Below, piece after piece: positions 26,948-34,487 of a DNA stretch of 64,000 bases. Made by a program: the position numbers and the translations under genes. The notes below the pieces were generated by a model that was given only the letters and a program-made list of their open reading frames with translations, was not told the origin of the DNA and ran no database searches. The stretch lies in NCBI RefSeq assembly GCF_000744815.1, contig NZ_JQMQ01000005.1:124001-188000 (forward strand). The letters are read 5' to 3'. Position 1 is the stretch's first letter. Every line of letters begins with the position of its first letter. The DNA is from Phaeacidiphilus oryzae TH49. Its GTDB lineage: Bacteria > Actinomycetota > Actinomycetes > Streptomycetales > Streptomycetaceae.

Positions 26948-27250
26948 TCAGGCGATCGGGTCGTGGACGGTGACCAGCTTGGTGCCGTCCGGGAAGGTGG
27001 CCTCGACCTGGACGTCCGGGATCATCTCCGGCACGCCGTCCATCACGTCCGCCCGGCCGAGCACCTTGCGCCCGGACTCCATCAGCTCGGCGACGGTGCG
27101 CCCGTCCCGGGCGCCCTCCAGGATGTGGGCGGTGATCAGCGCCGTGGCCTCGGGGTGGTTGAGCCGCAGCCCGCGCTCCCGCCGGGCCCGCGCCACATCC
27201 GCGGCGACGTGGACGAGCAGGCGCTCCTGCTCATGCGGTGTCAGTCTCAT
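26948..27250 (-). CDS. ureA: Urease gamma subunit UreA, first gene of the operon
   Basis: 100-aa structural subunit with the usual sequence [41 protein letters not shown], and [27 protein letters not shown] 27250 follows GAGGTG by 9 nt and fits the family length exactly; the frame is open further upstream but without support. It opens the order ureA-ureB-ureC-ureF-ureG-ureD with no ureE. A GlnR-like box lies about 95 bp upstream, which would link expression to nitrogen supply. Confidence 0.97.
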   Translation of the reverse strand: MRLTPHEQERLLVHVAADVARARRERGLRLNHPEATALITAHILEGARDGRTVAELMESGRKVLGRADVMDGVPEMIPDVQVEATFPDGTKLVTVHDPIA

Positions 27251-27344
27251 CGGCACACACCTCTTGCTCTTCGGCTCTCGTCCCGGGTGCTGGGACCTCA
27301 CCGTAGCGCGGGCCTTCGCCGCTGGTCAGAGGGGGTGGAGGCGG

Positions 27345-27360
27345 GTTACCTCGATTTAAC
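27345..27360. promoter_or_regulatory. GlnR-like box upstream of ureA
   Basis: GTTAC-CTCGAT-TTAAC fits the a-site of the GlnR pattern GTnAC-N6-GaAAC and three of five bases of the b-site. Streptomyces ureA is a known GlnR target. It overlaps the end of the antitoxin gene region by only a few bases. Confidence 0.35.
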
Positions 27361-27368
27361 ACGAACGG

Positions 27369-27755
27369 TCAGCGGCGGCCCGGGGGCTCCCGCCGGGCGG
27401 CGGTGACGCCGAACCGCTCGGCGGCAGCGGCGGCCGGGGCCGGGGCCGGGGCCGGTGCCGGCGCCGGTGGGCGGGGCGCCGGGGTGATGCCGAACTCCGA
27501 CACCGCCCGGGCCACGGCGGGCGCCTCCGGCCGGGCGTCCCGCTCCGGCCGCCGCTCCTGCCCAGCCCGGCGCTCCAGCTCCTCCAGCCGCTCCAGCTCC
27601 TCCAGCCGCTCCAGGTCCTCGGCCGGCACCAGCGCGGCGAGCGGGCGGCCGTGACGGGTCATCACGATCCGCTCCCCGCCGTACCGCACCCGGTTGACCA
27701 GCTCGGCGAGGGCGGCGCGGGCCTGCGTGACGGGGACCTCGTCGTGAGCGCTCAT
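27369..27755 (-). CDS. Phd/YefM-type antitoxin, no toxin adjacent
   Basis: 128-aa protein. Residues about 1-50 match the Phd/YefM DNA-binding fold: VTQARAALAELVNRVRYGGERIVMTRHGRPLAALVPAEDL. A short coiled repeat follows (ERLEELERLEELERR, from near-perfect 15-bp repeats), then a long Ala/Pro-rich tail in place of the usual toxin-binding helix. No RelE/Doc-like gene is next to it; ureA lies downstream on the same strand, 118 bp away. It may be an orphan antitoxin reused as a regulator. Confidence 0.78.
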   Translation of the reverse strand: MSAHDEVPVTQARAALAELVNRVRYGGERIVMTRHGRPLAALVPAEDLERLEELERLEELERRAGQERRPERDARPEAPAVARAVSEFGITPAPRPPAPAPAPAPAPAAAAAERFGVTAARREPPGRR

Positions 27756-27832
27756 GGCACCACGGTAGAGCCTCTCCGGGCCGAAAGACCTGTGCGCGGG
27801 CGGCCGGGAGGCGTACCGTGCCGAGCAGAGAG

Positions 27833-27860
27833 GTTCTGTACGTATCCGACGTTCTGTACG
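27833..27860 (+). promoter_or_regulatory. Direct repeat GTTCTGTACG x2 upstream of the ClpP-like gene
   Basis: Identical 10-mers at 27833-27842 and 27851-27860, spaced 18 bp start to start. The second continues to GGAAC, forming an imperfect palindrome. They end 18 bp before the ATG, so they are either a promoter/activator site or a repressor site. Confidence 0.5.
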
Positions 27861-27878
27861 GAACGGAGGCGGTCGGCC

Positions 27879-28529
27879 ATGACCATGCGCCCCGGCTTCC
27901 CGGGTTCCCCCGCGGACGCCGACTCCCCGCCCTACGGGCGCCTCCTCGCCGAACGGGTGGCGGTGCTCGGCGGCCCGCTGGACGACGAGGCGGCCGGCTC
28001 GCTCACCGCGCAGCTGATCATGCTTCAGCGAGCCGACGGAGAACGCGGGTTGAGCCTGTACATCAACTCACCCGGGGGCCGGTTCCCGGCCTTCGCCGCA
28101 CTCCACGACACCCTGCGCGCGGTGGCCGCGGACCAGCCGGTGGAGACGGTCTGCTTCGGCCGGGCCGAGGGCACCGCCGCCGCGCTGCTGGCCGCGGGGA
28201 CGCCCGGACAGCGGCTGATACTGCCCAGCGCCCTCGCGGTGCTGCGCCAACCCGAGTACGGGGAGGAGGACTTCGCCCGTCCCCGGGAGGCGGAGAGCGG
28301 CGCCCGCCGGGTCGCCGCCGAGCACGACCGCCTGGTCGGCCTCCTCGCCGAGTACACCGGCCGGACGGTCGAGCGGGTGCGGGTCGACCTGGAGCGCCCG
28401 CTGCCGATGGAGGCCTCCGCGGCGGTGGGCTACGGTCTGGCCGACCGGATCGCCCACCGCCTCCGGCCGATCCCGGGCCGCCCCGCCGGCCGGCCGGGGA
28501 GCCAGGGGAGCCCGGGGACGGGGTGGTGA
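27879..28529 (+). CDS. ClpP-like protein lacking all three catalytic residues
   Basis: 216-aa protein with the ClpP fold ([31 protein letters not shown] at about 57-67, then a head domain and GYGLADRI at the end). The catalytic positions are all changed: the segment equivalent to GMAASMG is GRAEGTA (Gly98 for Ser), IHQP is LRQP (Arg123 for His), and DTERD is DLERP (Pro174 for Asp). It should not hydrolyse peptides. It could cap or hetero-oligomerise with active ClpP, or have a separate scaffold role. ATG 27879 follows GGAGG at about 10 nt. A 103-aa gene follows 7 bp later. Confidence 0.85.
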   Translation: MTMRPGFPGSPADADSPPYGRLLAERVAVLGGPLDDEAAGSLTAQLIMLQRADGERGLSLYINSPGGRFPAFAALHDTLRAVAADQPVETVCFGRAEGTAAALLAAGTPGQRLILPSALAVLRQPEYGEEDFARPREAESGARRVAAEHDRLVGLLAEYTGRTVERVRVDLERPLPMEASAAVGYGLADRIAHRLRPIPGRPAGRPGSQGSPGTGW

Positions 28530-28536
28530 GCGACGG

Positions 28537-28848
28537 ATGGACCGCGAGGGGACACCGCCGCTGGAACCGCTGCCGGCCCTGACCGCGGCCGAGGGCGGGC
28601 TGCTGGACGCCTATCTCGCGGCGGCCGAGGCGCTGGGCCGGGCCAACCCGGCCCGGGTCGAGCAGACCTACTCCGCCCTGGTCGCCGCGCAGGCGCTGGC
28701 CGCGCGGGCCGCCGAACTCCGGGACGCGCTGGAGCTGATGTACCGGCGCGGTGAGCGGGAGCTCCACCAGCGCACCCTGGCCCGGGCGCTGCGGCTGCTG
28801 GACGGCGAACGGCGGGCCGGCCGGGTGGCCCTGCCGCCGGCGGACTGA
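28537..28848 (+). CDS. Small helical protein paired with the ClpP-like gene, unknown
   Basis: 103 aa, no family recognised. Residues about 15-95 are predicted helical by eye, Ala/Leu/Arg/Glu-rich (GLLDAYLAAAEALGRANPAR, ELRDALELMYRRGERELHQR). There is no signal or TM segment. The ATG is 7 bp after the stop of the ClpP-like gene, so the two form an operon and the protein may be its partner or adaptor. Third-position G/C is high throughout, supporting a real gene. Confidence 0.7.
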   Translation: MDREGTPPLEPLPALTAAEGGLLDAYLAAAEALGRANPARVEQTYSALVAAQALAARAAELRDALELMYRRGERELHQRTLARALRLLDGERRAGRVALPPAD

Positions 28849-29055
28849 CGGCGGACCGACGGCGATCGACGGCGGACCGGCCGCGTCCCGTCCCGACCTC
28901 GGCTGGCCCACCCCCGCCGATTCCCTTCCTCGGGCAAGGAGTTGGGCCCCAGGCCGTGCCGTGGGCGGCGTTCAGGCGTTAGCGCAGGGCAGACGACAGC
29001 ATGCGCCCGCCGAGTCCCCGCCCGGGTCGGGTGCCCGCCCGGAAGGCCGCCTCCC

Positions 29056-30093
29056 ATGACCGGAAGCCCGCTCAGACCAGCCCCGCAATCCCTCGAACCC
29101 ACCGGACGCGCCGCCGCCCGGCGCACCACGCGGACCTGGGCGGGGGCCTGCGTCCTCGGCGCCGGGCTGCTACTGGCGACGGGCTGCACGGCGCGGACGG
29201 CTGCCGACGCCCACCGCTCCCCCGGCCCGGACGCGGTGGCCGGCGGCGCGGTCTCCCCCACCGCCCTGCCCGGCACCCCGGCCGCCGCCGCCCAGGCCGC
29301 GGCAGCCGCCCGGGCCGCCTCGGGCCGGCCCGAGTACGGCCTCTCCGACCAGTACGGCGGCTTCCGCCTGGACGCGGACACCGACACCCCGGCGGAGAGC
29401 CCGGACGCCCGCTACACCTTCCGCATCCTGGCGCCGGACGGCACCCCGGTCACCTCGTTCCTGCCGCAGCGCGGCGAGCCGATGCGGGTCTACGCGGTCA
29501 GCGACGACCTCCAGTACGTCCGCTACCTGGTGCCGGCCATGGACCAGGACGGCACCTGGAGCACCGAGCTCGGCCGGCTCGCCCCCGGCGACTGGCGGCT
29601 CTACGCCTCCTTCACCCCCAACGGCCGCCCCGGCGACGGCCGCGCCCAGCTCCCCGCGGAGGTCCTCAGCCGTCCGTTCACCGTGGCCGGGAGCGTGGCC
29701 GGCGCCTCGCTCGCCCCGGCGACCGACACCGCCGTGGTCGACGACTCGGTGCTGACCGTGAAGGGCGCGCTCACCGCCGGCCGGCCGTCCGCGTTCACCG
29801 TGGACTTCGCCCAGCGGGTGCCCACCCCCCAGGGCGAGCAGCAGGCCTGGCAGAACCGCCCGCTCAGCGGACTGCAGAGGTACGACGGCCTCTCCGCCGT
29901 GCCGGTGGCCTTCCGCTCCGGCGACCAGGCCTTCGCCCGGATCGACCCGGTGGACGCGAGCTCGGGCGGCCCCCGGCTCGGCTATCGGGGGGTCTTCCCG
30001 GAGGCCGGCGACTGGCGGATGTTCATCCGGTTCCGGGTCGGCGGGCAGGAGCGCACGGCGGCGCTCACCCTCCACGTCTCCCCGGCCGGCTGA
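29056..30093 (+). CDS. Lipoprotein, unknown function
   Basis: 345-aa exported lipoprotein. Arg-rich N-region, hydrophobic ACVLGAGLLLATGC with lipobox LATGC (Cys44 is the lipidated residue). An Ala/Pro linker leads into a beta-rich region (about 105-340) with two related blocks: YTFRILAPDGTPVTSFLPQR / GDWRLYASFTP and FTVDFAQRVP / GDWRMFIRFRV, as if a domain were duplicated. It resembles YtkA-like secreted domains, which is a guess. ATG 29056 follows GGAAGG at 9 nt. Convergent with the cyclopropane synthase gene. Confidence 0.82.
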   Translation: MTGSPLRPAPQSLEPTGRAAARRTTRTWAGACVLGAGLLLATGCTARTAADAHRSPGPDAVAGGAVSPTALPGTPAAAAQAAAAARAASGRPEYGLSDQYGGFRLDADTDTPAESPDARYTFRILAPDGTPVTSFLPQRGEPMRVYAVSDDLQYVRYLVPAMDQDGTWSTELGRLAPGDWRLYASFTPNGRPGDGRAQLPAEVLSRPFTVAGSVAGASLAPATDTAVVDDSVLTVKGALTAGRPSAFTVDFAQRVPTPQGEQQAWQNRPLSGLQRYDGLSAVPVAFRSGDQAFARIDPVDASSGGPRLGYRGVFPEAGDWRMFIRFRVGGQERTAALTLHVSPAG

Positions 30094-30099
30094 CCGGGT

Positions 30100-30118
30100 G
30101 GCGCCGGCCGCGGGCGCC
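30100..30118. terminator. Short hairpin in convergent gap
   Basis: GGCGCC-GGCCGCG-GGCGCC, a 6-bp stem with a 7-nt loop, between the lipoprotein and cyclopropane synthase stops. Confidence 0.4.
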
Positions 30119-30123
30119 GGGCC

Positions 30124-31527
30124 TCAGCTCGCCCGCGCGAAGCCGCCCCGGCGCAGCCGCAGGCCGGAGACGCCGGCCGGCGTGGTGCGCACCGCCAGCA
30201 GCTGGTTGACCCCGATCCGGTTGCGCTCGAAGGCCAGCGCGGACGCGGCCATGTACAGCCGCCAGACCCTGGCCCGTCCCGCCGAGACCAGCCGCAGCGC
30301 CTCGGACCAGCCGGACTCCAGGTTGGCCACCCACTGACGGAGCGTCAGCGCGTAGTGCTCGCGCAGCGCCTCCTGGTCGCGGACCTCGAAGCCGGCCTGC
30401 TCCAGGATGGACACCGTGGTCCCGACCGGCTGCAGTTCACCGTCCGGGAAGACGTAGCGGTCGATGAACTCGTCCACCCGGTACCCGCGCTCCTCGGCCT
30501 CGCCGCCGAGCGGGCGCCGGGCGATCTGGTGGTTGAGCAGCCGCCCGCCCTCGCGGAGCAGGGCGTACAGCCGGTCGGCGTACTCCCGGTACCGGACCGC
30601 GCCGACGTGCTCGGCCATGCCGATCGAGGAGATGGCGTCGAACGGGCCGTCCACCTCCGGGTCCAGCTCCCGGTAGTCCTGCACCCGGATGTCGATCCGG
30701 TCCTCCAGTCCGGCGTCCGCGACCCGCTTGCGAGCGTACGCGGCCTGCTCCCGGGAGAGGGTGACGCCGACCACCGAGACGCCGTACTCCTTGGCCGCGT
30801 GGAGCGCCATGGAGCCCCAGCCGCAGCCGACGTCGAGCAGCCGCTGCCCCGGCTTCAGGTCGAGCTTGCGGCAGACCAGGTCCAGCTTGGCGAACTGGGC
30901 GCGCTCCAGGTCGGCCCGCCCGTCGCCGGTCCGCGCCTCCGGCTCCTCCCAGTAGGCGCAGGAGTAGACCATGGACGCGCCGAGGACCAGCTCGTAGAAG
31001 CGGTTGCCGACGTCGTAGTGGTGGCTGATGGCGCTGCGGTCGCGCCCGAGGGTGTGCCGGATCCCGTGCTGCGGGCGGGCCTCCTCGGCCGGCGGGCGCG
31101 GGGGCAGGCCGATTCCGGTCAGCCCGGCCACCTCGCGCAGCTGGGCCCGGAACCGGGGCTCGCGGAGCATTCCCGCCATCCTGGCGGCGCCGCGCAGCCG
31201 CCGGAGCGGGGCCGCCACGGCCGATCCGGCGGACCGCGCCTCCGGGGCGGGTTCGTCGCGCTCCCAGATCAGTCCGGCCAGGCGGTCCAGCGCGGCGTAG
31301 AGGTCGCCCTCGACGTTCAGCTCACCGGCCACCCAGGCCCGGGCCAGGCCCAGCTCGCCCGGGCGGTAGAGGATCCGGCGCAGCGCCCGCCGGTCGGCGA
31401 TGACCAGCACCGGGCCGCCGTCCTGCGGCCCCGCCTCGCTGCCGTCCCACGCTCGGATCCGGATCGGCAACGGGGCTCCGAGGAACTGTTCGGCGAGTGC
31501 GGCTAGGCGGCCGGCGGCACTGGACAT
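30124..31527 (-). CDS. cfa: Cyclopropane-fatty-acyl-phospholipid synthase
   Basis: 467-aa SAM-dependent enzyme that adds a methylene bridge to unsaturated acyl chains in membrane phospholipids. The N-terminal 140 residues match the actinobacterial Cfa lipid-binding domain. The catalytic domain contains ISHHYDVGNRFYELVLG, YSCAYW, the SAM loop LLDVGCGWGSMALHAA (about 222-237), SIGMAEHVG and YVFPDGELQPVG. ATG 31527 has GAGAGGG close upstream. The leader carries a GGAAT-N19-GTT sequence, so the gene could answer to a SigR-type stress sigma factor. Confidence 0.93.
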   Translation of the reverse strand: MSSAAGRLAALAEQFLGAPLPIRIRAWDGSEAGPQDGGPVLVIADRRALRRILYRPGELGLARAWVAGELNVEGDLYAALDRLAGLIWERDEPAPEARSAGSAVAAPLRRLRGAARMAGMLREPRFRAQLREVAGLTGIGLPPRPPAEEARPQHGIRHTLGRDRSAISHHYDVGNRFYELVLGASMVYSCAYWEEPEARTGDGRADLERAQFAKLDLVCRKLDLKPGQRLLDVGCGWGSMALHAAKEYGVSVVGVTLSREQAAYARKRVADAGLEDRIDIRVQDYRELDPEVDGPFDAISSIGMAEHVGAVRYREYADRLYALLREGGRLLNHQIARRPLGGEAEERGYRVDEFIDRYVFPDGELQPVGTTVSILEQAGFEVRDQEALREHYALTLRQWVANLESGWSEALRLVSAGRARVWRLYMAASALAFERNRIGVNQLLAVRTTPAGVSGLRLRRGGFARAS

Positions 31528-31588
31528 GGCATCCCTCTCGGTCTGAGGCGTCCCGGATCTCTTGGCGAACTCTTGTATCTGATCATCG

Positions 31589-31615
31589 AACAGACCGTCA
31601 GGTCGAGACTATTCC
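31589..31615 (-). promoter_or_regulatory. SigR-like promoter GGAAT-N19-GTT for cfa
   Basis: On the minus strand GGAAT (31615-31611), 19 bp, then GTT (31591-31589), close to the SigR pattern of Streptomyces. It predicts a leader of about 55 nt. Confidence 0.3.
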
Positions 31616-31795
31616 GGGCTTCTCCGGTCGAACAGCGGACCTCGGCCGACCCGGTAACCCGGCACCGGGCCGCTCACCGGGGGTCGCTCACCGGGGGTGA
31701 CGCACAGCCTGCTGACAGCCTCTCCGCCGTGCCCTGACAGGTACCGCGCCTAGCTTGTGGGGGCAGAACCACCCCCGACCCCAGGAGACCCCCGC

Positions 31796-34132
31796 ATGGC
31801 CACCTCACTCTCGGAGCCGCTCCCCCCGAGCGCCGCGAGTCATCGCCTGGCGGACGCCGGCGGTCCAGGACAGCCCGTGCACGGATGGCGCCGGCTCCTC
31901 TTCGGCCCCGGTACGCAGCCGCGCTGGGCGCGCCCGGCGCTCTGGGCGCTGCTGCTGGTCACCGCCGTTCTCTACCTGTACGGACTCGGGGCCTCCGGGA
32001 ACGCCAACTCCTTCTACGCGGCGGCGGTCTGGGCCGGCACCAAGAGCTGGAAGGCGCTGTTCTTCGGGGCCCTCGACCCCGGCAACGCGATCACGGTGGA
32101 CAAGCCCCCGGCGTCGCTGTGGGTGATGGCGCTCTCGGGCCGGATCTTCGGCTTCGGCAGCTGGAGCATGCTGGTGCCGCAGGCGCTCGAGGGCGTCCTC
32201 TCGGTCGGGCTGCTGTACTCGGCGGTACGCCGCTGGTTCGGCCCGGCGGCCGGGCTGCTCGGCGGCTTCGCGCTGGCCTTCACCCCGGTCGCGGCGCTGA
32301 TGTTCCGGTTCGACAACCCGGACGCGATGCTGGTGCTGCTGATGGTGCTGGCCTGCTGGGCGATGGTCCGGGCGCTCGACGCGGACACCGCGGGACGGGT
32401 TCGCTGGGTGGTGCTGGCCGGTATCGCCGTGGGCTTCGCCTTCCTGGCGAAGATGATGCAGGGCTACGTCATCATCCCGGCCCTGGCGCTGACCTATCTG
32501 TGGGCGGCGCCGGTCTCGCTGGGCAAGCGGTTCCTCCACCTCCTCTGGGGCGCGCTGGCGATCGTCGTCTCCACCGGCTGGTTCGTGCTGGCCGTCGCGC
32601 TCTGGCCGGCCTCGGCCCGGCCGTTCATCGGCGGCTCCACCAACAACAGCGAGTGGGAGCTGGCCCTCGGCTACAACGGCCTCGGCCGGGTCTTCGGCGG
32701 CGACGGCAACCCGGGCGGGACCGGCGGGGGCCCAGGCGGCGGGGCCGGCGGGGGCGGGATGTTCGGCGGCGCCACCGGCATCACCCGGATGTTCGGCTCC
32801 ACCTTCGGCGGCGAGATCTCCTGGCTGCTGCCGACCGCGCTGATCGCGCTGATCGCCCTGCTGGTTTTCACCTGGCGGGCCCCGCGTACGGACCGGACCC
32901 GGGCGGCGGCGCTGCTCTGGGGCGGCTGGCTGGTCGTCAACGGGGTGCTGTTCAGCTTCATGAGCGGGATCATCCACCCGTACTACACGGTGGCGCTGGC
33001 CCCGCCGATCGCGGCGCTGGTCGGCATCGGCGCGGCCGCGATGTGGCGGCGGCGCGCCGTGCCGTGGGCGCGGATGGTGCTGGCGCTGATGACGGCGGCG
33101 GCCGGGATCTGGGCCTTCTTCCTCCTCGGCCGGGACGCGAGCTGGCTGCCGTGGCTGCGCTGGGCGCTGCTGGTACCGGCCTTGGCCGGCGCCATGGCGC
33201 TGGTCGTGGCGGCGCAGGCGCGGCGGGCGGTCGCGGTGACCGCAGCCGTGGTCTCGCTGGTCGGCGGTCTCGGCGGGTCCACCGCCTGGGCGGTGGCCAC
33301 CGCCTCCCAGCCGCACACCGGCTCCATTCCGACCTCCGGGCCGAGCGGCGCGAGCGGTGGGAGGGGCGGCTTCGGCGGCGGGATGCCGGGCGGCGGCCGG
33401 ACCGGGGCCTCCTCGGAGATGCGCGCATACTTCGAGAAGATGTTCGGCGACCGCGGCGCCGCCGGCTCGGGCCCGGCCCGCGCGGCCGGCGGCGGGACGG
33501 GCGGCCCGGACGGCGGCACCGCCGACTCCGCTCTGGTCAAGCTGCTGCAGAAGACGAACACCCGCTGGGCGGCGGCCGTCACCGGCTCGCAGCAGGCGGC
33601 CGCGCTTGAGCTCAGCGGCCACAAGTCCGTGATGGCGATGGGCGGCTTCAGCGGCAGCGACGACTCGCCGACCCTGGCCCAGTTCAAGGCGTACGTCGCC
33701 AAGGGCGAGATCCACTACCTGATCGCCGGCGGCGGGATGGGCGGCATGGGCGGCATGAGCGGCGACGGCAGGGGGGCGTCCGGCTCGACGGGCTCCTCGG
33801 GCTCGGCCGGCAGCGGAATGCCGGGCATCCCCGGCGGCTCGGGCTCCGGCTCGGCCCCGGGCTCGGGCTCGGGCGGCGGCTCCACCGGCCGGATGCCGGG
33901 CGGCATGGGAGGGATGCCCGGAACGACCGAGGGCGGCGCCCCCGGTGGCACCGGCGAGATGCCCTCGGGCGGCTCCCCCCGCGGAGAGCGCGCGGGCGGC
34001 GGCTTCGGCGGCGGATTCGGCGGCGGGACCGGTAACGAGATCAGCCAGATCGAGTCCTGGGCCAAGGCCCACTACAAGACGATCACCGTGGGCGGTGAGA
34101 CGGTCTACGACCTGACCCAGCCCAAGAGCTGA
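31796..34132 (+). CDS. ArnT/PMT-family membrane glycosyltransferase
   Basis: 778-aa polytopic protein of the dolichyl/polyprenyl-phosphate-sugar transferase group (GT39/83 type). The first loop holds the family motif: NANSFYAAAVWAGTKSWKAL and DPGNAITVDKPPASLW, where the Asp/Lys region binds the lipid-sugar donor. About 11-12 hydrophobic segments are visible up to residue 510. The outside-facing tail (about 510-778) is Gly/Ser/Met-rich, with MPGGMGGMPG-like runs and a conserved block ALVKLLQKTNTRWAAAVTGS. ATG 31796 follows AGGAG at 9 nt. The acceptor is unknown. A strong terminator follows. Confidence 0.88.
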   Translation: MATSLSEPLPPSAASHRLADAGGPGQPVHGWRRLLFGPGTQPRWARPALWALLLVTAVLYLYGLGASGNANSFYAAAVWAGTKSWKALFFGALDPGNAITVDKPPASLWVMALSGRIFGFGSWSMLVPQALEGVLSVGLLYSAVRRWFGPAAGLLGGFALAFTPVAALMFRFDNPDAMLVLLMVLACWAMVRALDADTAGRVRWVVLAGIAVGFAFLAKMMQGYVIIPALALTYLWAAPVSLGKRFLHLLWGALAIVVSTGWFVLAVALWPASARPFIGGSTNNSEWELALGYNGLGRVFGGDGNPGGTGGGPGGGAGGGGMFGGATGITRMFGSTFGGEISWLLPTALIALIALLVFTWRAPRTDRTRAAALLWGGWLVVNGVLFSFMSGIIHPYYTVALAPPIAALVGIGAAAMWRRRAVPWARMVLALMTAAAGIWAFFLLGRDASWLPWLRWALLVPALAGAMALVVAAQARRAVAVTAAVVSLVGGLGGSTAWAVATASQPHTGSIPTSGPSGASGGRGGFGGGMPGGGRTGASSEMRAYFEKMFGDRGAAGSGPARAAGGGTGGPDGGTADSALVKLLQKTNTRWAAAVTGSQQAAALELSGHKSVMAMGGFSGSDDSPTLAQFKAYVAKGEIHYLIAGGGMGGMGGMSGDGRGASGSTGSSGSAGSGMPGIPGGSGSGSAPGSGSGGGSTGRMPGGMGGMPGTTEGGAPGGTGEMPSGGSPRGERAGGGFGGGFGGGTGNEISQIESWAKAHYKTITVGGETVYDLTQPKS

Positions 34133-34145
34133 CCCCGCGTCCCCC

Positions 34146-34184
34146 AGAGGCCGGCCCGCGCCCACCCTGCGCGGGCCGGCCTCT
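34146..34184. terminator. Strong bidirectional terminator hairpin
   Basis: A perfect 16-bp stem (arms 34146-34161 and 34169-34184, starting AGAGGCCGGCCC) with a 7-nt loop, 14 bp after the glycosyltransferase stop and touching the stop of the minus-strand ORF at 34184. Confidence 0.85.
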
Positions 34185-34435
34185 CACGCGCTCAACTCCC
34201 GTTCGCCGCGCGGAGACGCGGGATGACAGGCCGCCCCCACCGCCGGATACTGGGCGAAGAAGCGCTGGCCGCGCAGCCCGACGGCGCTGCGGGCGGCCCT
34301 GGCCCGGTCGTTCACGGCACGCAGCACGGCCGCCTCCTCCGGCCCGGCGAAGCCCAGCACCAGTGCGCCGACGCCGAGTTGGGCCGGCCGGGGCAGCACC
34401 GGGTGAGGGGCGATGTCGAGAACCGGCGCGCTCAC
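34184..34435 (-). CDS. Small hypothetical protein or gene remnant (83 aa)
   Basis: GTG 34435 has no ribosome binding site. The frame stays open and protein-like upstream of it (reading WAVEHHALRWYAYAHV before the GTG) but offers no start, so the visible gene may be the 3' end of a larger, truncated one. Third-position G/C is high. The segment ALVLGFAGPEEAAVLRAVND resembles in style the end of PLP-type MocR domains, but this is too weak to name. It shares the convergent terminator with the glycosyltransferase, which supports transcription of this strand. Confidence 0.45.
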   Translation of the reverse strand: MSAPVLDIAPHPVLPRPAQLGVGALVLGFAGPEEAAVLRAVNDRARAARSAVGLRGQRFFAQYPAVGAACHPASPRGERELSA

Positions 34436-34487
34436 GTGGGCGTACGCGTACCAGCGAAGGGCGTGGTGCTCGACCGCCCAGGTCCGG

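Noticed and set aside
27251-27368. Riboswitch upstream of ureA
   Set aside because: Only about 118 bp, no nickel or glutamine element recognised; a GlnR-like box explains it better.
27369-28848. Toxin-antitoxin module (antitoxin plus neighbours)
   Set aside because: The neighbours are ureA and a ClpP-like gene; no toxin fold is seen on either side.
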